64,000 nucleotides of DNA, from contig JAIFLV010000010.1 in NCBI GenBank assembly GCA_020048895.1, forward strand, positions 1 through 64,000. Direction: 5' to 3'. Positions within the stretch are counted from its first letter, which is position 1, and each line of letters begins with the position of its first letter. The translations under genes were made by a program, and so were the position numbers. This document shows, piece after piece, positions 37,989 through 46,885 of this stretch. The notes under the pieces were generated by a model. That model did not search any database and was not told the origin of the DNA. It saw only the letters and a program-made list of their open reading frames with translations. The stretch comes from Rhodoferax sp. (lineage in GTDB: Bacteria > Pseudomonadota > Gammaproteobacteria > Burkholderiales > Burkholderiaceae_C).

Positions 37989-38483
37989 TCAGGCGTTGCG
38001 CGCCTGGATGCCCCAGCGGGCCAGCGCTGCGTCATCGGAAACCCTGGCGTCTACCCACTGTGCGCCGTCAGCCGTCTGCTCTTTTTTCCAGAAGGGTGCC
38101 TGGGTTTTCAGGTAGTCCATAAGGAATTCGCAGGCCTGAAAGCTCTCGCCACGGTGGGCCGAGGTCACCGCCACCAGCACAATCGGATCACCCGCGTGCA
38201 ACACGCCAACCCTATGAACGACGCGGGCGGCGTAAATATCAAACCGAGCGTGAGCGGCATCGATCATCGCTTCGATCGACTGCTCGGTCATGCCGGGATA
38301 GTGCTCGAGTTCGAGCGACTGGACGGCACTGGCTTGCGGTTCTGCGGGGTTATTGCGGTCTCGAACCGTCCCTAGAAAGCTGCACACCGCACCCACCCGA
38401 AAGTCTTCTGCGCGCAGGGCAGCGAGTTCAGCGGACACGTCAAATTCGTGCGTTTGAATGGAAACCCGTTGTTGCGAAGTCAT
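37989..38483 (-). CDS. moaE: Molybdopterin synthase catalytic subunit
   Basis: MoaE transfers sulfur carried by MoaD to cyclic pyranopterin phosphate to make molybdopterin. The 164-residue protein shows the family core: GAVCSFLGTVRD, the ELEHYPGMTE segment, VHRVGVLHAGDPIVLVAVTSAHR and the catalytic lysine region KTQAPFWKKE. It is the last gene of the minus-strand run with moeA and moaD, 70 bases after moaD. Confidence 0.95.
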   Translation of the reverse strand: MTSQQRVSIQTHEFDVSAELAALRAEDFRVGAVCSFLGTVRDRNNPAEPQASAVQSLELEHYPGMTEQSIEAMIDAAHARFDIYAARVVHRVGVLHAGDPIVLVAVTSAHRGESFQACEFLMDYLKTQAPFWKKEQTADGAQWVDARVSDDAALARWGIQARNA

Positions 38484-38553
38484 ACAGAAAATAAGCCTCT
38501 AGCGCACGCCAGACTAGCGTAAGCAGCTATTGAAAGCATAGCATTCGACATCA

Positions 38554-38805
38554 CTAGCCGCCTGTCACCGGGGGGAAGAACGCCACCTCACAGTCTTCGC
38601 TCAGCGCCGCGGTATCGTCCACCAGTGTTTGGTTCAATGCAGCCCGCACAGAGCGTCCGCTGGCCAAGACCTGCGCATAGGCACCGCCCCGTGCCACCAG
38701 GGCATCACGCAGTTCCCCCACCGTGGTGGCGTTGCAATCAAACACCTCGCTGCCGGTTTCCAGCGCCTCGCGAATGGAGGCGAAATAGCGCAATCGAATC
38801 TTCAT
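38554..38805 (-). CDS. moaD: Molybdopterin synthase sulfur carrier subunit
   Basis: MoaD is a small ubiquitin-fold protein whose C-terminal glycine is thiocarboxylated and inserts into MoaE. The product has 83 residues and ends with the required Gly-Gly (FPPVTGG). The ATG at 38805 overlaps the moeA stop by four bases. The longer frame in the track runs back into moeA and is not used. Confidence 0.94.
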   Translation of the reverse strand: MKIRLRYFASIREALETGSEVFDCNATTVGELRDALVARGGAYAQVLASGRSVRAALNQTLVDDTAALSEDCEVAFFPPVTGG

Positions 38806-40031
38806 GACAACAACTCCGAGACGCCCACGTAGCGCACCAAATCGCCGGCTGCGATGGTTTGCCCGCCGGGGTTGTCCACCAGCCCATCGCCCCACACCAC
38901 CGATGTCAGCACGCCCGAGCTCTGGTTCGGGAACAAATCCAGACCGCCGTTGGCATTTCGGCGCACCCGCAAAAATTCCTGGCGTTTATCGGCCTTGGGC
39001 CAAGCGAAATCTGCACGAGCAGCTACCGAATGCATAGCAACATCCGCCACCCCCTGCAAGCGCAGCAAGAAAGGGCGCACCAGCAGCAGAAAAGTCACCA
39101 GGCTGGACACCGGGTTGCCCGGCAAACCAATGAAATGGGTCCGATCCACTTGGCCGTAGGCAAAGGGTTTGCCAGGTTTGATGGCGATCTGCCACAGGTC
39201 CAATGCCCCCAAACTTTGCACTGCGGGTTTGATATGGTCTTCTTCTCCCACCGACACGCCACCGCTGGTGAGTATCAGATCGTGCTTCCGCGCCGCGTCA
39301 CTCAAAGCTGCGACCGTAGCATCGAGTCGATCCGGCACGATCCCGAAATCGGTGACGATGCAACCCAGGCGCTTGAGAAGTGCGGCCAGAAAGAACCGGT
39401 TGGAGTTGTATATGGCACCAGGTCGCATCTCCTGCGGCGCCACGGTGCCCGGCATGACGAGTTCGTCCCCGGTGGAAAACAGGGCGACCCGCGGCCGTTT
39501 TGCCACCGCCAGGCTGTTCAAGCCGATGCTGGCAGCCAACCCGAGTTCCGCCGGACCGAGCCGCTGCCCGGCGCGTAGCACGACCTGCCCACGCGCTACA
39601 TCCTCACCGGCGCGCCGAATGTGTTGGCCTGGAGTAGGAACTGCCTCGATCTGCACGCCACCTTCACAGTCATTGACCAGGCGGCAGTCTTCCTGCATGA
39701 CGACTGCGTCGGCTCCGGGGGGAATCGGCGCACCGGTAAAGATGCGGGCACAGGTAAAGGGCTCGACCAACTGGCCGCTGCTGCCAGCCGCAATACGCTG
39801 GGTAACCGAAAACACCGCCCCGCTCTGGGAAACATCGGCACATCGCACTGCATAACCGTCCATGGCACTGTTGTCCTGGGGCGGAACGTGCAGTTCAGAT
39901 GCCACGTCCTGCGCCAGAATGCGGCCATCAGCGTCAAGCGTGGCGACCGTTTCCACCCCCAGCCCGGATTCCGCTGCAACCAGCAGCGACTCAAGCGCCT
40001 GGGGCAAAGGCATCAACGCGGCACGAACCAT
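38802..40031 (-). CDS. moeA: Molybdopterin molybdenumtransferase
   Basis: MoeA inserts molybdate into adenylylated molybdopterin. Family motifs are present: PPQDNSAMDGYAVR near residue 50, then the TSGGVSVGEEDHIKP segment and GLPGNPVSS. The start is uncertain: the frame is open back into thrC from a TTG at 40067, but the ATG at 40031 gives a normal 409-residue protein and I use it. No clear ribosome binding site precedes either. It lies 23 bases after thrC and overlaps moaD by four bases, so cofactor genes appear to be read through from the threonine genes. Confidence 0.93.
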   Translation of the reverse strand: MVRAALMPLPQALESLLVAAESGLGVETVATLDADGRILAQDVASELHVPPQDNSAMDGYAVRCADVSQSGAVFSVTQRIAAGSSGQLVEPFTCARIFTGAPIPPGADAVVMQEDCRLVNDCEGGVQIEAVPTPGQHIRRAGEDVARGQVVLRAGQRLGPAELGLAASIGLNSLAVAKRPRVALFSTGDELVMPGTVAPQEMRPGAIYNSNRFFLAALLKRLGCIVTDFGIVPDRLDATVAALSDAARKHDLILTSGGVSVGEEDHIKPAVQSLGALDLWQIAIKPGKPFAYGQVDRTHFIGLPGNPVSSLVTFLLLVRPFLLRLQGVADVAMHSVAARADFAWPKADKRQEFLRVRRNANGGLDLFPNQSSGVLTSVVWGDGLVDNPGGQTIAAGDLVRYVGVSELLS

Positions 40032-40054
40032 GGTGGACACGGGATTTGGCGGAG

Positions 40055-41485
40055 TCAGTAGCCGCAATGATCGGCAATCAGCCGCTTCACGGTAGCCACA
40101 TCGGTTTCCATGACGTGAACACGCTTAGGCAAGGCTTCGATCCCCTCAAACTTCGGTGGACGATCCGGCTCACGGCCCAATGCTTCTACGATGGTTTCCG
40201 AAAATTTGATGGGTAACGCCGTCTCCAGCACAATCATGGGAATACCGGATTCGCGGTAGGCTTGGGCGACCTTCAAGGCATCGGCAGTATGGGTGTCGAT
40301 CATCACCTCATGGCGCTGCCAGGTATCGCGAATAGTGGCAAGACGGTCGGCATGCGTGCTCTTGCCGCTCACAAATCCATAGCGTTGCGCAGCAGCCAGA
40401 AAGGCAGCATCGCTGCTAAGGTCAAACTGACCCGCGCTGTTCAGTGCATCCGAGAAAAGGGACTTGACCCGCGCACCGTCGTGCCCCAGCAAATCGAACA
40501 CGAAACGCTCAAAGTTGCTGGCCTTGGAAATGTCCATCGAGGGGCTGGAGGTTTCGAACGTATCAGCGGTACCACGCACCCTATACACGCCAGTGCGGAA
40601 AAATTCGTCCAGCACGTCGTTTTCGTTGGTTGCCACCACCAGTTTGTGGATTGGCAAGCCCATCATGCGGGCGACATGACCCGCACAGACGTTGCCAAAA
40701 TTGCCACTGGGTACCGCGAAACTTACTTTTTGCCTGTTGTCATCCGTGGCTTGGATATATCCGGCAAAGTAGTACACAACCTGTGCAAGCAAACGCGCCC
40801 AGTTGATGGAATTCACTGTGCCAATCTTGTACTTCCGTTTGAAGGGCAAATCGTTGCTGACCGCCTTGACCATGTCCTGGCAATCGTCAAACACCCCTTT
40901 GACGGCAATGTTGAAAATATTGGCGTCCATGAGGCTGAACATCTGCGCCTGCTGGAACGGGCTCATGCGTCCAAAGGGGCTGGTCATGAAGACACGCACC
41001 CCCTGCTTGCCGCGCATGGCGTACTCGGCCGCACTGCCGGTATCGCCGCTGGTGGCCCCCAGAATGTTGAGTTCCTCGCCACGCCTGCCCAACTCGTATT
41101 CGAACAAATTGCCAAGCAACTGCATGGCCATGTCCTTGAAGGCTAAGGTGGGGCCGTTGGACAGGCCCTCCAGCCAGAGCCCCTCTTCGAGGTGCCGCAA
41201 GGGGACGATCTCGCCGGTGCCAAATACGGCTGCCGTGTAGGTCTTCTCGCACAGGGCACGCAGGTCAGCTGCCGGGATGTCATCGATGTACAACGACAGA
41301 ATCTCGAAGGCCAGTTCCGCGTAACCCTGCTGGTGGTAGACACCGCGCCAGCGCGTCAGGGTGGCATCGTCAACTTGTGGATACGACTCAGGCAGGTACA
41401 AACCCCCGTCGGGAGCCAGACCTTCGAGAAGGATTTCACAAAAGCGCTTGCGATCCGGGTGGCCACGCGTCGACAGGTACCTCAT
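40055..41485 (-). CDS. thrC: Threonine synthase
   Basis: ThrC converts O-phosphohomoserine to threonine with PLP. The 476-residue length and start (MRYLSTRGHPDRKRFCEILLEGLAPDGGLYLPE) match the long type of the enzyme. The PLP lysine lies in GPTLAFKDMAM (about 114) and the phosphate-binding loop in SGNFGNVCAGH. Its ATG overlaps the hom stop by four bases, so hom and thrC are translationally coupled. Confidence 0.96.
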   Translation of the reverse strand: MRYLSTRGHPDRKRFCEILLEGLAPDGGLYLPESYPQVDDATLTRWRGVYHQQGYAELAFEILSLYIDDIPAADLRALCEKTYTAAVFGTGEIVPLRHLEEGLWLEGLSNGPTLAFKDMAMQLLGNLFEYELGRRGEELNILGATSGDTGSAAEYAMRGKQGVRVFMTSPFGRMSPFQQAQMFSLMDANIFNIAVKGVFDDCQDMVKAVSNDLPFKRKYKIGTVNSINWARLLAQVVYYFAGYIQATDDNRQKVSFAVPSGNFGNVCAGHVARMMGLPIHKLVVATNENDVLDEFFRTGVYRVRGTADTFETSSPSMDISKASNFERFVFDLLGHDGARVKSLFSDALNSAGQFDLSSDAAFLAAAQRYGFVSGKSTHADRLATIRDTWQRHEVMIDTHTADALKVAQAYRESGIPMIVLETALPIKFSETIVEALGREPDRPPKFEGIEALPKRVHVMETDVATVKRLIADHCGY

Positions 41486-42840
41486 GCCAACTCTTCCTTG
41501 CGGATACGGGTGATAGGAGCAAGCACCGTGGGCAGCGCCTGCATCTCGGACATCGCGGAGTTCATCCTGGCCTCTACACAGTCGTGTGTCAGGATGATGA
41601 GATCGGTCTGATTGGACCCTTCACCACCCACTTCATCGGCCTCACGCTGGAGGACTGCATCGATGCTGATACCTGCCTCGGCCAAAATGCCCGTGACCCG
41701 CGCCAGCACGCCCGCTTCATCCGCGACACGCAGGCGAAGGTAATAGCTGGTCACGATCTCACCCATGGTGAGTACCGGCAACGTGCTCATCGCCTCGTCC
41801 AGTGTGTGCGGCTGGAATGCCAGGTGGGGCACACGCTGGGCTGCGTCAGCGGTGTGCAACCGCGCGATATCAACAAGATCGGCAATCACCGCACTCGCGG
41901 TGGGCTCCGCACCGGCACCTTTGCCGTAGTACAACGTGGTACCGACCGCGTCACCCTGCACTACAACGGCATTCATTGCGCCTTCCACATTGGCAATAAG
42001 GCGTTTGGCGGGGATCAATGCCGGGTGCACCCGCAGCTCGATCCCTTCACGCGTCTGCGCCTTCGCGTCTGCTTGGCGCCGCTTTGTGATACCCAGCAAC
42101 TTGATTCGATAGCCCAGTTGCTCGGCATATTTGATGTCCGCAGCGGACAGCTTTGTAATGCCTTCGATATGTGCCTTGTCAAACTGCACCGGAATGCCAA
42201 AGGCGATGGCCGACATGATGGTGGCTTTGTGCGCAGCATCAACACCCTCGATGTCAAAGGTTGGGTCAGCCTCGGCATAACCCAGGCGCTGCGCCTCTTT
42301 CAACACCACGCCGAAATCCAGCCCTTTGTCACGCATTTCGGACAGGATGAAATTGGTTGTTCCGTTAATGATGCCAGCGATCCACTGAATGCGGTTCGCC
42401 GTTAACCCTTCGCGCAGCGCTTTGATGATGGGAATGCCACCTGCCACCGCTGCCTCAAATGCCACCATGACGCCCTTGGCGGATGCCGCGGCGAAGATTT
42501 CGGTTCCGTGCACCGCAAGCAGAGCCTTGTTGGCGGTCACCACATGCTTGCCAGCGGCAATGGCCTCCAGTACCAGCGTTTTGGCAATTCCGTAGCCGCC
42601 GATCAGTTCGATCACGATGTCGATGTCCGGATTGGCGATCACCGCACGCGCGTCGGCTACGACCTGCGCCGCGTCTCCGACGATCGACTTCGCGCGTGCT
42701 ACATCCAGATCAGCCACCATCGTAATGGCTATACCGCGGCCTGCTCGTCGCTGAATTTCTTCCTGATTGCGATGCAGCACGTTGAATGTACCCGCACCCA
42801 CCACGCCAATGCCCAAAAGCCCTACTTGAATCGATTTCAT
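41482..42840 (-). CDS. hom: Homoserine dehydrogenase
   Basis: Hom reduces aspartate semialdehyde to homoserine, the branch point to threonine and methionine. It has an N-terminal NAD(P)-binding motif (GLLGIGVVGAGTFNVL), the catalytic domain with GIINGTTNFILSEM and the FDIEGVDAAHKA segment, and a C-terminal ACT domain (about 350-430; YYLRLRVADEAGVLARVTGILAE) for feedback control by threonine. It has 452 residues. It overlaps thrC and is 16 bases after the aminotransferase gene. Confidence 0.96.
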   Translation of the reverse strand: MKSIQVGLLGIGVVGAGTFNVLHRNQEEIQRRAGRGIAITMVADLDVARAKSIVGDAAQVVADARAVIANPDIDIVIELIGGYGIAKTLVLEAIAAGKHVVTANKALLAVHGTEIFAAASAKGVMVAFEAAVAGGIPIIKALREGLTANRIQWIAGIINGTTNFILSEMRDKGLDFGVVLKEAQRLGYAEADPTFDIEGVDAAHKATIMSAIAFGIPVQFDKAHIEGITKLSAADIKYAEQLGYRIKLLGITKRRQADAKAQTREGIELRVHPALIPAKRLIANVEGAMNAVVVQGDAVGTTLYYGKGAGAEPTASAVIADLVDIARLHTADAAQRVPHLAFQPHTLDEAMSTLPVLTMGEIVTSYYLRLRVADEAGVLARVTGILAEAGISIDAVLQREADEVGGEGSNQTDLIILTHDCVEARMNSAMSEMQALPTVLAPITRIRKEELA

Positions 42841-42856
42841 GTTGCAGTCTCGTTAA

Positions 42857-44083
42857 TCAGTTGCTGTGCCGCTTGCGATAGTCATTCAGGAATTTGGCAA
42901 CCCGTGCAATGGCCTCGCGCAAATCGTCCTCGTGCGGCAAGAAGACAATGCGAAAGTGATCCGGCACAGGCCAATTGAACCCAGTGCCTTGCACCAGCAT
43001 GACCCTGGTTTCCTGCAGCAGTTCCAGAAAGAACAGCTGGTCATCTTTGATCGGGTACATGGCCGGATCCAGGCGCGGAAACATGTACAACGCCGCCGTG
43101 GGCTTTACGCAGGTCACGCCAGGAATGGAGGTAATCAGTTCGTAGGCCAGATCGCGCTGCCGGCGCAAACGCCCACCCTCCCCAACGAGTTCGTTGATGC
43201 TTTGGTGCCCACCCAACGCCGTCTGAATGGCCCACTGACCCGGAACGTTGGAACACAGCCGCATATTCGAGAGCATGTTCAGCCCTTCGATGTAGTCGCG
43301 CGCCGGCTTCTTGTCGCCTGATACAACCATCCAGCCGGCGCGGTATCCGCAGGACCGGTAGCTCTTTGACAAAGAGTTAAAAGTGAGGGTCAGCACGTCG
43401 TCACTGAGCGACGCAATGGCGGTGTGCTTGGCACCGTCGTACAACACCTTGTCGTACACCTCGTCGGCAAATATCACCAGACCATGCTGGCGCGCAATAT
43501 CCACAAGGGACTGCAATAGTTCATTCGAATACAGCGCCCCGGTGGGGTTGTTGGGGTTGATGACCACAATGCCTTTGGTCCGATCGGTTATCTTGGCGCG
43601 AATATCGTCGAGCCGTGGCATCCAGCCATTGGACTCATCACACATGTAGTGCACCGGGGTGCCACCGGACAGGCTCGCGGCCGCGGTCCACAATGGATAG
43701 TCGGGTGCCGGCAGCAGAATCTCGTCACCATCGTCGAGCAAGGCATTGGTCGCCATCACAATCAACTCGCTCGCACCATTTCCCAGGTAGATATCGTCTA
43801 ATGTGACGCCCTTGATGCCCTGCTTCTGCGTTTCGTGCATCACCGCCTTGCGCGCTGCAAATATGCCCTTGCTGTCGGAATAGCCGGCAGAGTTGGGCAA
43901 ATTGCGAATCATGTCCTGCTGAATCTCCTCCGGCGAATCGAATCCGAATACGGCCAGATTGCCGATGTTCAGCTTGATAATCTTCTGGCCTTCTTCTTCC
44001 ATCTGGCGTGCGCGGTCCATGATCGGGCCACGAATGTCATAACACACAGAAGCCAATTTGGCCGATTTCAGAATAGGTCTCAA
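42857..44083 (-). CDS. alaA: Alanine-type aminotransferase (AlaA/AlaT family)
   Basis: The product is a PLP fold-type I transaminase that probably makes alanine from pyruvate and glutamate. I use the TTG at 44083, which follows a strong GGAGGG and gives 408 residues beginning MRPILKSAKLASVCYDIRGP, the usual AlaA start; the track extension of 50 residues is unlikely. The PLP lysine lies in SLSKSYRSCGYRAGW, and NPNNPTGALYS and ADEVYDKVLYDG are cofactor contacts. It heads the run alaA-hom-thrC-moeA-moaD-moaE. The gene symbol is by family resemblance; valine-pyruvate activity is also possible. Confidence 0.85.
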   Translation of the reverse strand: MRPILKSAKLASVCYDIRGPIMDRARQMEEEGQKIIKLNIGNLAVFGFDSPEEIQQDMIRNLPNSAGYSDSKGIFAARKAVMHETQKQGIKGVTLDDIYLGNGASELIVMATNALLDDGDEILLPAPDYPLWTAAASLSGGTPVHYMCDESNGWMPRLDDIRAKITDRTKGIVVINPNNPTGALYSNELLQSLVDIARQHGLVIFADEVYDKVLYDGAKHTAIASLSDDVLTLTFNSLSKSYRSCGYRAGWMVVSGDKKPARDYIEGLNMLSNMRLCSNVPGQWAIQTALGGHQSINELVGEGGRLRRQRDLAYELITSIPGVTCVKPTAALYMFPRLDPAMYPIKDDQLFFLELLQETRVMLVQGTGFNWPVPDHFRIVFLPHEDDLREAIARVAKFLNDYRKRHSN

Positions 44084-44185
44084 AGTCCCTCCGGAAGGTG
44101 ATCGCACACGGCGAAACCTATAATTTGACCACAGTTCTGCGCCCCTTTGGTGCGCTGCAGCACCCATATTCAGCGAGAAAGCAAT

Positions 44186-44551
44186 ATGAAATTCCACCCC
44201 GATGCCCGGGCCAGTCAATCTATTACCGCTCATGGGGAGGGTTGGATTGAGGTGAATCGGGAAAGATTTACGTCAAGCCTGATTGTCAGCGCCATGGGTG
44301 AGCGACTCGACTGGCAGTGCCAGTCATTTGATGCGTTGCAATCGACCGACTTTGAGCGGATTCTCGCCCTGAGTCCAGAACTGGTGTTGTTCGGAAGCGG
44401 AACACGCATACGCTTTCCCAAGCCGCAATGGTTAGCGCCGCTGTATGCGCACCGAGTTGGGGTTGAGACGATGGATACGGGAGCTGCCTGCAGAACCTAC
44501 AACTTCCTGGCTGCTGAAGGCCGAAGAGTGGTCGCAGCTCTTTTGTTGTAA
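44186..44551 (+). CDS. Mth938-like domain protein
   Basis: The 121-residue protein belongs to the DUF498/Mth938-like group, whose human member (NDUFAF3) assists complex I assembly; bacterial roles are unclear. Recognisable parts are LALSPELVLFGSGTRIRFP and the C-terminal TYNFLAAEGRRVVAALLL. I chose the ATG at 44186 (MKFHPDARASQSITAHGEGW), 13 codons after the track start. It is divergent from alaA and upstream of a peroxiredoxin gene. Confidence 0.85.
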   Translation: MKFHPDARASQSITAHGEGWIEVNRERFTSSLIVSAMGERLDWQCQSFDALQSTDFERILALSPELVLFGSGTRIRFPKPQWLAPLYAHRVGVETMDTGAACRTYNFLAAEGRRVVAALLL

Positions 44552-44689
44552 CCCGTGCTTACCCTGAGACCAATTGGGGCTCTTTTCAGAGTAAAATCGT
44601 GGGTTGCAGTCGGAGATCAATCAAACGCTGTCACGTTTGAAGACCAAAGTTTTGACTGACACATTCAGCACGCGAGAATTAAGTACCTT

Positions 44690-45175
44690 ATGGCGATCGT
44701 TGTCAACAAACCCCTCCCAGAATTTGAAGCCAATGCCACCGGCGGCATCAAGGTCAGCAACACCACCCATGTGGGCAAGACAATGGTGCTGTACTTCTAC
44801 CCCAAGGACAACACCCCTGGATGCACCACCGAGGCGATGCAATTCAGGGACAAGTACAAAGATTTTGTCAAGGCTGGTGCTACCGTGTTCGGCGTGTCAC
44901 GTGACAACATGAAATCCCATGATGAATTCAAGGCCAAGCTGGAACTGCCCTTTGAGCTGATCGCAGACACCGAAGAAAAGATGTGTCATATGTTTGGCGT
45001 GGTCAAGAACAAGATCATGTATGGCAAGAAGGTCAAGGGTATTGAGCGCAGCACCTTCTTGATCGGCGCTGACGGCATCCTGAAGGAAGAATGGCGCGGA
45101 TTGAAGGTTCCTGGCCATGTGGACGATGTATTGAAGGCAGTGAAGGGCTTGAAGATCCTCAAAAAGGCAGCCTGA
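44690..45175 (+). CDS. bcp: Thioredoxin-dependent peroxiredoxin (Bcp/PrxQ type)
   Basis: This 161-residue enzyme reduces peroxides using a reactive cysteine. The peroxidatic Cys45 lies in NTPGCTTEA. The usual PrxQ resolving cysteine five residues later is absent (Gln-Phe follow Met), so resolution may use another cysteine (for example in EKMCHMFG) or an outside thiol. The core SRDNMKSHDEFKAKLELPF is typical. It lies 36 bases before the PhoH-type gene on the same strand. Confidence 0.92.
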   Translation: MAIVVNKPLPEFEANATGGIKVSNTTHVGKTMVLYFYPKDNTPGCTTEAMQFRDKYKDFVKAGATVFGVSRDNMKSHDEFKAKLELPFELIADTEEKMCHMFGVVKNKIMYGKKVKGIERSTFLIGADGILKEEWRGLKVPGHVDDVLKAVKGLKILKKAA

Positions 45176-45211
45176 CACTGTGGTGACGCAAGGCCCATGC
45201 ATAATGGGACC

Positions 45212-46876
45212 ATGCCATTGCCACCCGCCCCCACCAAACCTGCAGACCGCCTTGCAGCCAAGGCTTTTGAAGTTAAAGCCCGCAGCCCCGCCCGAGTTCG
45301 CAAGGTAGACCCAATCGAACAAGAGATTCCACCGAAGCCCGAATCCGCTTCGGTGAAAAGACCCACCCGCGGAACGAACGACAAGTTGCCCGGTGTGCCA
45401 CCGCCATCGACTGTGACGAAGGTTGTACTCCCATTGGCAAATCCAACTGCACCAGTGGCATCACGGGTTAGAAAGAACGCACATTCCGGCCCTCCAAAAC
45501 TATTTGTTCTCGACACCAACGTGCTGTTGCACGACCCGATGTCACTGTTCCGTTTTGAGGAGCATGACATTTACCTTCCCATGATTGTCCTGGAGGAACT
45601 GGACGGTCACAAAAAGGGGATGACGGAGGTCGCGAGGAACGCCCGACAAACCAGCAGGACCTTAGATGCCCTGGCCGGCGCACCTGGAGCCGACATTACG
45701 GCGGGGTTTCAACTGGATAGCACGGGGCAGCGCGATGCCCGCGGAAAACTGTTGTTTCAGACCCAGCCACTGGATTACTCCCTGCCAACCAGCCTCCCAC
45801 AGGGCAAGGCCGACAATCAAATCCTGGGGGTTGTTGAGGCGCTGCGCAAACAACACCCGACGCGAGAGGTGGTACTGGTTTCCAAGGACATCAATATGCG
45901 CGTGAAGGCGCGCGCGCTAGGTTTGGCCACCGATGACTACCAGAATGACAAAACCCTGGAAGACGGTGACCTGCTGTATGCCGGGTCGTTGGCGCTGCCC
46001 ACAGACTTTTGGGCTACACACGGTCAAACGGTTGAAAGCTGGCAGCAGGGTCAGCACACCTTTTACAAAGTGGATGGCCCGACAGTACCGAGCATGATGG
46101 TGAACCAGTTTGTCTATTTTGAGTCGCCCGGTGAGCCAAGTCTGTATGCCCGCGTATCGGAGATCCGGGGCAGCTGTGCCGTGCTGAAAACCCTGCGTGA
46201 TTTCAATCATCTGAAGAATTCCGTGTGGGGTGTGACGACGCGCAACCGGGAACAGAATTTTGCGATGAATTTACTCATGGATCCGGAGGTGGATTTCGTC
46301 ACCCTGACCGGTACGGCAGGCACTGGAAAAACATTGATGGCACTGGCGGCAGGACTCACCCAGGTCCTCGATGATCGTCGTTATACCGAGATTATTGTGA
46401 CACGCGCAACCGTGAGTGTGGGCGAGGACATCGGTTTTCTGCCGGGTACGGAAGAGGAAAAAATGGGCCCCTGGATGGGTGCCTTGGATGACAATTTGGA
46501 AGTACTCGGCAAGACCGACACCAGCGCTGGCGAATGGGGGCGTGCTGCGACTAACGAACTCATCCGAAGCCGCATCAAAATCAAGAGCATGAACTTCATG
46601 CGTGGGCGTACATTCCTGAACAAGTACGTCATCATCGACGAAGCCCAGAACCTTACACCCAAGCAGATGAAGACACTCATTACACGCGCGGGCCCTGGCA
46701 CCAAGATCATATGCATGGGCAACCTGGCACAGATTGATACACCCTACCTCACGGAAGGCTCCTCAGGCCTTACGTTTGCAGTCGACCGATTCAAGGGTTG
46801 GCCACATAGCGGACATATCACGCTGGCCCGTGGCGAGCGCTCTCGCTTGGCGGATTTTGCCAGTGAAGTGCTCTGA
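45212..46876 (+). CDS. PIN-domain PhoH-family ATPase (PhoH2-like)
   Basis: The protein fuses an N-terminal PIN nuclease domain (about 90-240; LFVLDTNVLLHDP, EELDGHKKG, VLVSKDINMRVKA) to a C-terminal PhoH ATPase domain with Walker A TGTAGTGKT (about 370) and Walker B YVIIDEAQN. Related PhoH2 proteins act as ATP-dependent RNA unwinding ribonucleases. The first 90 residues are a proline-rich, probably disordered extension. The start could be 45197 or 45212; I use the latter, giving 554 residues. It is not linked to a toxin-antitoxin-like partner here. Confidence 0.9.
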   Translation: MPLPPAPTKPADRLAAKAFEVKARSPARVRKVDPIEQEIPPKPESASVKRPTRGTNDKLPGVPPPSTVTKVVLPLANPTAPVASRVRKNAHSGPPKLFVLDTNVLLHDPMSLFRFEEHDIYLPMIVLEELDGHKKGMTEVARNARQTSRTLDALAGAPGADITAGFQLDSTGQRDARGKLLFQTQPLDYSLPTSLPQGKADNQILGVVEALRKQHPTREVVLVSKDINMRVKARALGLATDDYQNDKTLEDGDLLYAGSLALPTDFWATHGQTVESWQQGQHTFYKVDGPTVPSMMVNQFVYFESPGEPSLYARVSEIRGSCAVLKTLRDFNHLKNSVWGVTTRNREQNFAMNLLMDPEVDFVTLTGTAGTGKTLMALAAGLTQVLDDRRYTEIIVTRATVSVGEDIGFLPGTEEEKMGPWMGALDDNLEVLGKTDTSAGEWGRAATNELIRSRIKIKSMNFMRGRTFLNKYVIIDEAQNLTPKQMKTLITRAGPGTKIICMGNLAQIDTPYLTEGSSGLTFAVDRFKGWPHSGHITLARGERSRLADFASEVL

Positions 46877-46885
46877 GAGTCTGAA

